Shown here piece by piece: positions 43,841 to 53,779 of a stretch of DNA of 64,000 nucleotides. Within the stretch, counting starts at the first letter, position 1; the number at the start of each line of letters is the position of its first letter. Position numbers and translations under genes: made by a program. The notes below the pieces were generated by a model. That model saw only the letters and a list, made by a program, of their open reading frames with translations. It was not told where the DNA came from and made no database searches. This DNA is from Alternaria dauci (Eukaryota > Ascomycota > Dothideomycetes > Pleosporales > Pleosporaceae), in contig NC_091279.1 in the NCBI RefSeq assembly GCF_042100115.1, positions 2,356,001 through 2,420,000 of the forward strand, written 5' to 3'.

Positions 43841-44445
43841 GGTACGCTTTTCTCTTAATATGATACCCCGTTCGACTCCAGAATTTCGTTTCCGGTGCAA
43901 ACATGGATTGCATGTTTAGCATAGAAAGATTCAGTACCGTCCATGGCGATGTGCGGAGTGCATATGGTGTTACATCCTACTTGCGAAAGGCGTATCCACG
44001 GCTAAATGACGTAAGAACTAGGCCAAGGCGCATGTAATACAACAGTGGTCCGTGACCGACGCAAAGGCAAACATCAGACCACCAAAAGTCTCTGGTTATC
44101 GCTTCTGACCTGTCCAGCATGATCAGTAGACAGCTCCAAGAGCACTTGAGGAGCCATGTGAACACCCACAAGGGAGAATAGATTTCAGTACAGTTTTTGC
44201 ACAAGAAGGCATCCATGAAAGGCGAAGAGTTCTAGTATGATGAGAGTCTTTTTGTAGTATGTAAGTGCTAGTAAATACATGTGAGAAACGAAATTATCTT
44301 TGCCTTTGTGGGCGAGAAGATTGGGAAAAAGATTGGCACTAAGTCCCCATTACGAACATGGCCCTACCTCTCCCTTTGATTCATTTTGAATGGCCAATCA
44401 CTTCGCACCATCATCCCCACAGTTGACCAGGCCCACAACGGCCGC
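43841..44445. other. Convergent intergenic region KAE1 / propeller protein
   Basis: About 600 bp of 3' flanks. A 79-codon minus-strand frame at 43977-44216 has no recognisable feature. Nothing else is seen. Confidence 0.4.
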
Positions 44446-45435
44446 TCACAGCTCAATCGCGACGATCTTCCCTCCCTCAACGATCGACCCATTCACCGGC
44501 GCAGAGGTTCCTCCATTAGTAGTAACATATAACACATTACGCGCACCCTCCGTTCTCCCAAACGCAGCCGAAGTCGCGCCCGCCACATCGGTGGAATTGA
44601 GATTACCAGCAAAAACCGCCTGAGTGCCATCCAACTGGACACGCGTAACCACGTTCTCAGTCATCTCAGCCATATAAACTGTGCCATCCTGATCAACAGC
44701 GAAATCATCGCCAAGAACGCCTTCAGCAATGACTTCGTATGGCCCTACGGCTTTCCCACTGGCACGATCTACGCGGACGCGGCAGACAAGTTGACCGGGG
44801 CTGTTGTTGTAGTACACATAATCTCCCGAGAAGCGCAGGCCGTTGATACCGATGAGGCGGTTTAAAGTCTGTTGCGCTGCCATTGTGTCGTCTTGCAGAG
44901 CGATTTCGTACTCCAACGTCTTTGTGTCGACGCGCCAGATGAGGCCGAGCTCAGAGTCTGCGACGAGAATTATTCCGGCATTGGCGTCCAGAGTGGCTAC
45001 GCCGTTGAGGAGGCGCGAGGATGCGAGGTTCACGATCTCGGAGACGCGGCTTGAAGATTCCTCGTTCATGTCCACGCGCCAGATGCTGTTCCCGCCTACG
45101 ACCATGAAGACGTCTGGCTCCACCTCACTGATTCCGCTGGTGTGATCGGCAGTGGTACCAGTGAAGCTGTGAACCAGTGTGGTGGCGTTCGATGCTGGTG
45201 GTTGGGAAGGGTCGACTTCCCAGATCTCAGGCGGCGTTATCATGGTAAGGAGGATTTTGCCATTTGCGCGTACGGCGAGGTTTTCGATCCATGTTCCGAC
45301 GGCATATTGAGCCAAAGTGACAGGTGAGGACGAGGTTGTTTGGGATACGGCTCTGGGTTCGGGTCGGAGGCTTGTTGGTAGCGCGAAGGCGACGGAGCCG
45401 ACGAGACCTGCGAGGAGGAATTTGTAGGTAGACAT
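44446..45435 (-). CDS. Secreted six-bladed beta-propeller (SMP-30/gluconolactonase-like fold)
   Basis: Single-exon gene of 329 residues. A signal peptide (MSTYKFLLAGLVGSVAFALP) precedes a mature chain of repeated propeller strands: a WIENLAVRANGKILLT type opening blade, then IWEVDP, IWRVDM, NGVATLDANAGIILVADS, LIWRVDT, INGLRF, YVYYNN, DDFAVDQDGTVYMAE and NVLYVTTNGG. This pattern is seen in fungal proteins annotated as SMP-30/gluconolactonase-like or TolB-like. The calcium-binding residues of true gluconolactonases are only partly recognisable (Glu and Asn/Asp in the blade loops), so catalytic function is unproven. Several Asn-X-Ser/Thr sites suggest N-glycosylation. A tandem 159-bp repeat sits just upstream in its promoter region. 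Confidence 0.8.
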   Translation of the reverse strand: MSTYKFLLAGLVGSVAFALPTSLRPEPRAVSQTTSSSPVTLAQYAVGTWIENLAVRANGKILLTMITPPEIWEVDPSQPPASNATTLVHSFTGTTADHTSGISEVEPDVFMVVGGNSIWRVDMNEESSSRVSEIVNLASSRLLNGVATLDANAGIILVADSELGLIWRVDTKTLEYEIALQDDTMAAQQTLNRLIGINGLRFSGDYVYYNNSPGQLVCRVRVDRASGKAVGPYEVIAEGVLGDDFAVDQDGTVYMAEMTENVVTRVQLDGTQAVFAGNLNSTDVAGATSAAFGRTEGARNVLYVTTNGGTSAPVNGSIVEGGKIVAIEL

Positions 45436-46304
45436 TATGTACTGAAGCGGTTTGTAGTGATTGTTGCGAAGTGAGAGGCAGATGAGTTGTACAAGAAGGG
45501 AATATTGCGTTCTCGTGGAAATATAAAGCCAGACCGTCGGTGGTCACGGACTACCTGCTGGACAAACGATGCCGGGCGAAATTGATTGCTCCATTGCTTC
45601 CCTTTGTCGTCATGGACCTTCGCACGAAATTTGACAATGTTGAGATTCATGCACTCGGTGCTTGGAAAGGTGTAGATCCATACCAAGCAAGACGATCAGT
45701 GGTCACGGACTACCTGCTGAACGAACAGACTCGGGCGAGATTGTCTGCCCCATCGCTCATCTCTGTCGGATTTCGTGCGGAGGTCCATGGCGAGAGTGCT
45801 AAGGTTCGTGCACTCTGTGCTTTAGGAAAATGTAGAATCATACCAAGCAAGTAGAGTTATGATTCTGGTAATCTCCAGCGGCCATTGGGCCCCGGGGCCG
45901 CCGGGTGCCGGGAGAACCGCCGTGTCGTTTCACGTGCGCGTTCCGACGGCAGCAGCATGACTTAGATAATATAGGGCCGTGATATTTTAGGAACAATCAA
46001 AGAATGGAATCTAGGAAAGAATTACAAAGTGATACCATGTCATCTAGGGAACGATTAGGTGATGCTACTTAGCTTCCTCACCCATTTCACTCTTTGTAAT
46101 CGAATAGTAATCTTAAACTCCAACTTTGAAATCTCGACATCCAACTTCTCACAAAAATGAACTCAAAAGTCTACATTAATAAAGGCGTGGCTATAAGTCC
46201 CTCTAATTGCAACACTACATAGCTCGAATCATACATAAAGCCACAGTATCCCGTCTACTCTCGCACCACTCAACTTCCGCCTCACCAACTGCCCAAACAC
46301 CAAA
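45436..46304. promoter_or_regulatory. Divergent intergenic region with tandem repeat
   Basis: Separates the propeller-protein gene and the dehalogenase-like gene. A TATA-like ttatat (minus strand, about 45521-45528) is about 85 bp from the propeller start. A two-unit 159-bp repeat occupies 45541-45856. A GC-rich block (gggccccggggccgccggg) lies near 45887-45905, and 45960-46270 is AT-rich. Confidence 0.45.
45541..45856 (+). repeat. Two diverged tandem copies of a 159-bp unit
   Basis: Unit 1 starts at 45541 and unit 2 at 45700, both with tggtcacggactacctgctg. Both end around ataccaagcaag. Between these ends the copies have diverged but keep the same length. The period is 53 codons and one plus-strand frame stays open across both units (both translate to VVTDYLL at their start), so the unit may come from a coding sequence. 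Confidence 0.7.
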
Positions 46305-46375
46305 ATGGCAAGAAAAGACATAGCCCCAGACTTTCCATTCGCGAAAAAAAAACAGTCAAAACCCTCGACTCATTC

Positions 46376-47230
46376 ATGTCCTACATCGACACAGGCAACC
46401 CCAACCCAGCCGCCCCAACCATCATCTTCGTGCACGGAAACCCAACATCCTCGTACCTCTGGCGCAACATCATCCCCCACATCTCGCCCGCCGCGCGCTG
46501 CATCGCCCCCGACCTCGTCGGCTTCGGCGACTCAGGTAAAATGCCATCTAACGGATACTACATCCACGAACACATCGAGTACTTTTCCGCCTTCATCAGC
46601 GCCGTCGTGCCCGCGAACGAAAACATCATCTTCGTACTTCACGACTGGGGCTCAGCGCTCGGCTTCGACTGGGCGCGAAAGAACGAGCAGCGCGTGCGTG
46701 GCCTCGTATTCATGGAATTCACGCATCCGTTGATGAGTCCAGACGACTTTGCGGGCTGGGACACGTTTAGCAAGATGCGCGACCCAGAGACCGGGCGCGA
46801 CCTGGTTCTTGAGCAAAATTTCTTCATTGAAAGGATTCTCAAGCATAATGGTACTTCGGGTGTGGTGTCAGAGGCGGTCATGGAACACTACCGTCGTCCG
46901 TTTTTGAAACCGGCTGATCGCGAACCTATATGGCGGTTTCCGAATGAGATTCCGCTTGAAGGTCGTTCGCCAGAGGTGGGCATGATGATTTGGCAAAACT
47001 GGGATTGGTTGAAGGCGGGCAATAATCGGGTTCCGAAACTGATGTTTTGGGTGGAGCCGGGTATGTTGGTGCCACCGCAAAAAGTCAAGGAGATTTCTGA
47101 ATGGATGGGCGATATGAAGGTCGTTGGGCTTGGGCCTTCTCGTCATTTCCCGCAGGAGGAGTATCCTGATCGTATTGGCGAAGAGACTAGGAAATTTGTT
47201 GATGGGATCTTAGCGAACAAAACAGCTTAG
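46376..47230 (+). CDS. Haloalkane-dehalogenase-like alpha/beta hydrolase
   Basis: HLD-II enzymes hydrolyse carbon-halogen bonds to an alcohol and halide. This 284-residue frame starts at ATG 46376 (MSYIDTG) and keeps the whole HLD-II pentad: halide-binding Asn22 (FVHGNPTSSYLW), nucleophile Asp90 with Trp91 (LHDWGSALG), acid Glu114 (FMEFTHP) and His257 (GPSRHFPQEE). The cap domain includes HYRRPFLKPADREPIWRFPNEIP, a family landmark. A more upstream ATG at 46305 opens a frame (MARKDIAPDFPF) that resembles the usual N-terminal extension of the family, but it leaves the hydrolase frame at a tract of nine A (46344-46352). Thus the protein either starts at 46376 or the gene carries a frameshift. 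Physiological substrates of fungal members are unknown. Confidence 0.85.
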   Translation: MSYIDTGNPNPAAPTIIFVHGNPTSSYLWRNIIPHISPAARCIAPDLVGFGDSGKMPSNGYYIHEHIEYFSAFISAVVPANENIIFVLHDWGSALGFDWARKNEQRVRGLVFMEFTHPLMSPDDFAGWDTFSKMRDPETGRDLVLEQNFFIERILKHNGTSGVVSEAVMEHYRRPFLKPADREPIWRFPNEIPLEGRSPEVGMMIWQNWDWLKAGNNRVPKLMFWVEPGMLVPPQKVKEISEWMGDMKVVGLGPSRHFPQEEYPDRIGEETRKFVDGILANKTA

Positions 47231-47438
47231 GATACTACGAGATTACATTAGTACTCCGCCCTTGATCACACCAGTCCTCCATAACAGATAACATAATCAA
47301 TGATTCATTCCATTCCATTTCATTCCACTCGTCTTACCTAAGCCGATAATCCTCCTCCTGCAGTATCCTACAGTCCCAAGCTCGAAACCACCAACGCAAC
47401 ATCCTTAACGACACTTGGACCTACGCGCCATAAGTCTC
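47231..47438. other. Short convergent intergenic region
   Basis: These 208 bp hold 3' UTRs only. A short cattccattccatttcattcc repeat lies near 47307-47327. Confidence 0.5.
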
Positions 47439-48913
47439 TTAACGCATAAAAGAGCCAAAGTTCAGGAACGTACTGCCACTTGGTTTCTGCGTGCTAGACC
47501 GTGGTGTAGCAGGCCTTGCCTTGTCCGCCATGTCATCTCTCGCCTGCAAAGTGACTGGTTTGAAGGGTTGGAAGGGTATGGGCTGGTATCCCTGTCCTTG
47601 TCCTTGTGATTGAGATGGCTGCTGCGACTGAGACTGAGACGGCGAGTACGAGTACGATTGTGACGACTGTGGCTTCCAAGGCGTAGGAGACCACGCCATA
47701 GTGTTGGAAGAAGTAGTAGTAGGAGCAAATGTCGTTGGTGGCTCTCTCGTATACAAACCAGACGGCTGCTGTTTCGCCGTCGAATACGTGAGCAAAGGCT
47801 CACTGCGTTTTCTATGGATGTTCCTGCGACGCGATTCCTGAGCACTCGCTTCCAGCTTGTCGGCAATCTTGCCTGTCTGCGCCGAATCCATCGTGAACCA
47901 GCCCGCGTCCAGAATCTGCTGGGCTGTAGGTCGATCTGTAGGAACAGGGTTGAGGACCCAGCTCAGGAACTTGATCTCCTTCTCTGGCACGCCCTTGGCT
48001 TTCAGATGCTCCCAGTGCTGGCCTTCATGATGGGAACGATCTTGATAAGGAAGTCGACACCCATCATAATAATCCAGAGCCCCGAGCCCGAAATCATGTG
48101 CTATTGCGCGTTCGACTGAACGTTCTTTCTGGCCCTGGCCTGCGTTTCCTTGCAAGAGTTCGTCGTAGAGACCGTACTTGTTGAAAGAAGCTTGCGCTTC
48201 GAGGAGCTGGCAGTAAATCACTCCCCAGGACCAGATATCTGCTGGTTGGTTGATTTCATTGCGGAAGTACACTTCGGGCGCGCGGTATACGATGGGCTGA
48301 ACGAGGCCTTTTGCTGGCTCCATGACGATTCCTAGGTCACCGAGTTTGGCAGTGATGCGGTCATCGCCGATGTTTGCGTCGGCGTTGGGTTCGTTCTCGA
48401 AGCCGCTGAGGAGGATGTTCTGCATTTTGAGATCTTGTTCATGTTAGCTGTGTTGGCTCGTTCAGAGCGAGTACTGCATTTAAACGTACCTGCATACACG
48501 AGACCTTGTTGGTGTACGTCGCGCAGGCCCAGCAATGCAGAGCGCATGATGCCCTTGAGCTCCACGTCGCTAAACTGACGCTGCCTTCGTGCATCCCAGA
48601 GAGTAGACTGGAGGATCTCGAGCACGATGCGTGGCGGGCCACCTCTAGTGGGCGGGATACGGTCTACTTGTTGTCTGATTGTTGGAATGCCCTTGAGAAG
48701 CTCGTGCATGACCATCTCGTGCTGGAACTTTGGCCATCCATATCCGACGTCATCGTCTCCGGGCTGCTTCACAATGAAGATCTTCTCTTGGGAAGCCGCG
48801 TCGACGGCGACCCAGACGTTGGCCTGGCCGAGGGGTTTGACAAGAAGGTACCGAAAGCCGTGTTCTCCGACGAGCTCGGCGCCCTCGCGCATCTGAAGAA
48901 TTGCTCCGACCAT
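47439..48913 (-). CDS. Divergent serine/threonine protein kinase
   Basis: Two exons: 48913-48490 and 48433-47439 (donor GTACGT, acceptor AACAAG), 472 residues. The kinase core is atypical. The glycine loop is degenerate (LGQANVWVAV), but Lys49 (IFIVKQ) is kept. The catalytic loop lacks His-Arg: it reads YADLKMQNILL with Asp142, Lys144 and Asn147 present. DFG is DLG (Asp174). The activation segment ends in YRAPEVYF, and the F-helix motif is ADIWSWGVIYCQLLEA. So the residues needed for catalysis are present although flanking consensus is lost. The last 150 residues are Ser/Gln/Pro-rich and disordered, with GQGQGQ-like repeats. Substrate and pathway are unknown. The intron falls just inside the catalytic loop and both sides fit only when joined. 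Confidence 0.8.
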
Positions 48914-50890
48914 TGTGAGGAGTGGTGATGTTCAGGCGGTCAGGGTTCTGATGTATGACGTAGAAAGCGTAGTTTGGTTGTAGACGTGGCAGGTGATCAA
49001 GTCGCGTCCATGGAAGGTGATGTGAGGAGAGACGAAGAGACGTCAGGTACGAGATCAGGATATGAGAAACAAGTGGATCTGAAAGACGGGTACCGGCTGT
49101 CAACTTCTAAACTTAGAGAGAGGAGGCGAGGTTCCAACATTTCGCAGCTCCAGAGTTGAATGGCTGCTTGTTTGCGCAAGTGCTGGACGATGACGGAAGG
49201 CTTGTAACGGTTACGGAAGTGGCGGGCTGGCGTCATTGGTCCGAGAGCAGGTCGACGCAGCAACATGATGATCTCGCGTTGTCGATGGTCAATAAATTTC
49301 AGGCATTGTTGCAGTTCCTTCAGGAACATGATGCCAACAGCGAGGTCCTCGCGACTTTTGATACGTTGTCGCAAAGGGTTAAGCTGGTGACCAGGGAGGA
49401 TGTAGCGAGGCGGGAGTGCCGGCTGATCCCGGCCATCCTCCTACAACGCGTCCTGCTCACCTTGCCAAGGCTCTATCGTGTCCGGCATCGTGTTCTATCC
49501 CTTTATTTCAGATGAAACTCTACCAAGGCCAAAGTCCAAAGTCTTCTAAAGCTGTAGAAGGACTCCGGTTAGCGAACAGCAGGGTTGCTGAGCCTCTCTG
49601 GAGACGCGTACCATTGCGATGACTATCCAATCGGAAAGCTACAGTGCGGTTCCGTATGAGAAGTCGCCGCGGATCATAACACTCTTCCAAATGCGACGAC
49701 CTCTGCACAAGACTACTCGCTTCTGTTCATCCATCGCGTGTTCAGCCCTAAGCTCCCGCCATGGCCCTCATCAGATTCGACTGGTAGAAAGCCATCACCT
49801 CCCTTACACGACGCCTCCCCCACCCCTGCATAAAGCCGCCCTCTCCCGTACAAAAAATAGCCATCGCTCTCACATCAGATTGCCACCTGTCTCACGTCTC
49901 ACACTAGGTAGATGTGGACCACACAGCACTCCGCCTCCCCTGCGCCTTCCCCCCCGCCCACCCGCGCATCAGCCAATCGCGGACAGGCTCGTATGATGCG
50001 TATTGCCCCACCCGTCTGTTCGCATACTTCTTCACTGCAGACCGCGTGGCATGGCAAGGGGGTTGGGCGTGGGAGGGGAACAATAATCGATGGTTCCTGA
50101 TTAGTTACCTATTTGAGAAATTGGCATGAACTTCCCGGAACGGCCGAGCTTGGTTGAGCGTCGAGTGAGAATACCTGGGAGTCGCTATTGTGGCTCGATA
50201 GCGATTCGTCTCTAGTGCTTCACAACGACGTACCTCTCGCGAGAGTGTAGAACTCGTGCATACAGTATCGTTCATGGCTAGATCGTTTGACGGAAACGTA
50301 TGATGCGATACGAGAACAAGGACCAGGTGCTGAGAGGAATGCGGCAATGCCAAAACTCAACCAAGCCCACATAACCTTCAAGTCACTAAGCGCGGGTGCT
50401 CAACATCGCCCTCTCCAATCATGCAGCTACATTCTCGCATTAACATAAGCGATAAAGCTTCTTCTACATATCTACATACAACAGCGTCTCCAACAAGACC
50501 GAGCTCTTCGGTCTTTCTGAACTTTGCCGGTCCCGGTCCGGTCCTTCTATAATGAAAACCCCAGGGATCCTCTCCTCAACAACAACCACAACAACAGCGG
50601 TCCAGCCTCTTCCAATGTGTGTACCCAACAGCGCCATTGCCGCCAATGTTATTCTCCTGCTACCCACAAAGCAAATTAAAACAAGCTAGGAAGGCATTCT
50701 ACCCTTCGATGGAAAATGATATGGATAGAAACGAAAAAAAAAGATCAAGCGTAGAATAAGAAGGGGGATAAAAAGTGCGAGGCGGCCGCGATCCGACAAG
50801 AAACTCCGGGTAAATGCAAGACACGTGATACGGACATAACGCTCAAACAATGCAATGCGCGAAACTCTTCTCAAGAGTTCTCTTTCTCTC
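48914..50890. other. Long intergenic region
   Basis: About 2 kb containing the kinase promoter and the 3' flank of the GT32 gene. A stop-free plus-strand frame at 49156-49515 (119 codons, no ATG before codon 44) has protein-like composition (LQFLQEHDANSEVLATFDTL), but no family and no clear start. Nothing else is supported. Confidence 0.4.
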
Positions 50891-51987
50891 TCAAACCTCA
50901 TGTCGGTCGTCCAGCTCGAAGCTCCTCTTCTGGCTGATGCGGCGGTAGAATGGCATCCTCTGGTTGAAGAGGCGCATCTTCGGGCTTCCGGGACCAGTAG
51001 ATCGCTTGTTGAGCACAAAGAACTTGTACAGCATACCCAGTATCGCGAAGCCAACCACGAACCCGAGGATCGTGACCAACAACCAGTGCTTGGCGAGCCA
51101 GAAGATGATCTTGACATCTGTTCTGTGCCAGCTGTTGCCGAGGTGGTGGGTGAAGAAGGACCACGAGTGGTTGTTGTATTCCTCGGGGAAGAGGATGCGG
51201 ACGCGGTCTGCGTCGACGGGGGAAGCGTTATTGTAGTGGCGCCAGACGAGAGACAGGAAGAGAGGGCCAGTGGATGCCATGACGGTGATGTAGGGGAGGG
51301 GCCAGCGACGGTTGTAGTCGGTCAGAGAGTCGATGGCCTTGAGGAAGAAGGGGTGGCGGGGGATGGCACCCATCGCGTCGTTGGAGATTCCAGTGGGGAT
51401 TGTGCGGCGGACCCAGGCTGGGTAGGCGAGAAGAGGGTCGAGGCTGCGGTTGCATCCCTAGGATTGTTAGTATGAGGTGGTTGACAGAGAAGAATGTACG
51501 CACATCGTCGAGGTCGATGTAGATTCCGCCAAAGTGGTGCAGAACAAAGTATCGGATGGCATCGGCGCGCTGAATGGGGTACGGGTAGCCGTCAAAGGTC
51601 TCGAGGAACCACGGGTATCTGAGCATGTTAGCGATACGCCTTATCGCGTTCGTATTTTCCGACATACTCAGCAGCGATGAACTCGCGCGACTTCTTGTCG
51701 GTCCACAGCTTGTACTCGTAGTCGGGGTGGAGATCCAAGCAGCTCTGTTGGGGGCCCTTCCAGTGCGCGGGTATGCTCTCGTTGATGTACGTCTGGTGAA
51801 TGATCTTGGGGATCAATTGCGGCGCCTCATTGATAGCGCTCGAGTTGGGCGCAGGGAGCTCTCCGCGGAGAATGGCATCTTCGCGGCCAGAAGCGATCAG
51901 AAGACCGAGTAGTGTCCATACGCTGTGTACTGCAAAGCCGAGGACGACAATGGTGACGAGCAGGAATATGGTGACGCCTCTCCGCAT
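50891..51987 (-). CDS. SUR1: GT32 mannosyltransferase, MIPC synthase catalytic subunit (SUR1/CSH1-like)
   Basis: Sur1/Csh1 add mannose from GDP-mannose to inositol phosphorylceramide in the Golgi, with Csg2 as partner. Three exons: 51987-51668, 51618-51504 and 51457-50891 (donors GTATGT and GTGCGT), 333 residues. An N-terminal signal-anchor (IFLLVTIVVLGFAVHSVWTLL) is followed by the GT32 domain: IPKIIHQTY, KLWTDKKSREFIAAEYPWF, YPIQRADAIRYFVLHHFGG and the metal-binding DxD Asp142-Leu-Asp144 in IYIDLDDGCNRSLDPLL. RRTIPTGISNDAMG follows. A second TM segment lies near residues 265-290 (WLLVTILGFVVGFAILGML), with a short basic cytosolic tail. The IDLDDGC and PTGISND motifs separate SUR1-type from OCH1-type GT32. 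The first intron interrupts the AEYPW motif, which only reads correctly with the GTATGT donor. Confidence 0.9.
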
Positions 51988-53779
51988 GGTTGCTGGTATT
52001 GTTCTCTGCCTCCTTTCCCTCGGGGAGCGTCGTGCACGGGCTGGGGTGGTGGAAGAGAGCCGAAGTCGCGATGGCAGTATAGCGATGTAAAATTAAAAGA
52101 GGTACAATTTCAAGCTTCCGGCAAGCATCAATGTCCGTCTAGTACTCGGCGGGAGAGGGAGAGAAGAAGGGCAGAGGCGTGAGACAAAAGATGGGCGTCT
52201 GCTGCGCGCTCTAGAAGGAGGCTGTGCTCGGACTGCCCAATCTCGCTTATCCCGCAGACCCCTGTGCCTGGCCGATCTCCAGACCCACGTTAGCGCGGGT
52301 CGCTCTTGCCCCCTCCAGGCACTTCACATGCCAACACGGGGCGAGATGCGAACACACCGGCCGTGACCGTTGCGGTGAATGTCCTGCTGTCTGCCTTTGC
52401 TCCACCATGTCCGACTTTGTCTTCACCGTCTAGTCAGCAGTCATGTACAGCCTCGTCTCACACTCTCGCACCAAGCTCTACACTCGGTCTTTGTCGCGAG
52501 AGGCTGTGTCGTGAGGCATTTCCGTCCCGCCTATAACGCGCCCTTGCAGCACACTACGTTTCCCATGCTCGCTTTCCACATGTTGTCCACCTTTTTACGC
52601 ATCCAGCCAAGAGTAGCACACAAGTCACCTACGTCTACCAAGAAGCCGCACATTACCCGCGATAAGCCAGCAGCCGCTGCCTACTACTAGCTGTTGCTAG
52701 GGTGTTTGGCGGGCAAATTTGCTTTTACAACCGCGGCTAGTGGAGCATGGCCCACCGAACTGGAGAAAACCCAAGCTTTGGTGGGCTGGCAAAGTGCTCG
52801 ACTGCAACCAGTGGGGAGTGCATAGTACACAATGCCGCGGTTATTACTTGAACTGGTATTGCAACCTGGGCTGGGTATTGCGACCCTGGTACTTGTTCGA
52901 GACACTTCACGGCTGGAAGCGAGCTTCATGACGTACGAACCAAGGCTGGTCTACGCAATGACGATGGATGTCCAGAATTTGAGAGCTTCGCGGCAGCGGG
53001 CAGGTTTACACTCGGTTGCACCACTGTTTTCGGTCTGTCCGTTACGAAATTCTTAGCTTACAAGAAGCCCTGTTTGGTTTAGCGCAGTCTTGTCATTCGA
53101 GCAGCTACACAGACACTACTAAGACTACTTATCAGAATTACTTATATCATCATCTTATTTAGAGAGCATTGCCGCAAGTGTCGTTCTCCCACAGTTGTCC
53201 TGGGCTTGACGGCCGCTATGATGCCCGCCAGCCATGGCTCCACGGCCACTTTTCTTCCTAAGCTGTCCACCATGTTCTTACCCATCTCTTTCTCATTGAC
53301 AAGCTTGTCAACCAAGAACACCGGTTCTAAGAGGCTGCTTATTCAATCCGCGTGCTGCGGCAAGCGCAACCCTTGCATCGGAGAGCGAGGTCATATCACG
53401 TGACTGAAGTCAGCGGCTTCCCTCTAGGCTTCGGCGGTATTGCTAAAACGGCAACAACACCTCACATCCATCACGGATTCTACAACTGTTGTTTCTCTTA
53501 CAACACACAAGCGATCGTGAAGACACACACGAGATATGCGACAATGCACGCATCAGGTTATTCGCGAGCCCATTATGCTCGAGCCGCCAGACCCCTGGTA
53601 GTCTAAGCCACTGCCTGCACGCCTCAGCTCATCACCTCCAGCACTTCAGCCTTCCCGTACCTAGGCAGTAACACTTAACACAGTCACTCCAACTCCGACT
53701 CCGACCCTCGTAGGCACCACAAAAACGCTTTCTCATATCGTTCGTTGCCCGACAAAGTGCCTGCTTCGAATGCCTCTCG
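51988..53779. other. Long divergent intergenic region, GT32 / NLR
   Basis: About 1.8 kb. Short plus-strand frames (52224-52690, 53206-53403) have Ser/Cys/His-rich chance-like composition. No transposon termini, RNA gene or clear TATA box was noticed. It should contain both promoters. Confidence 0.4.
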
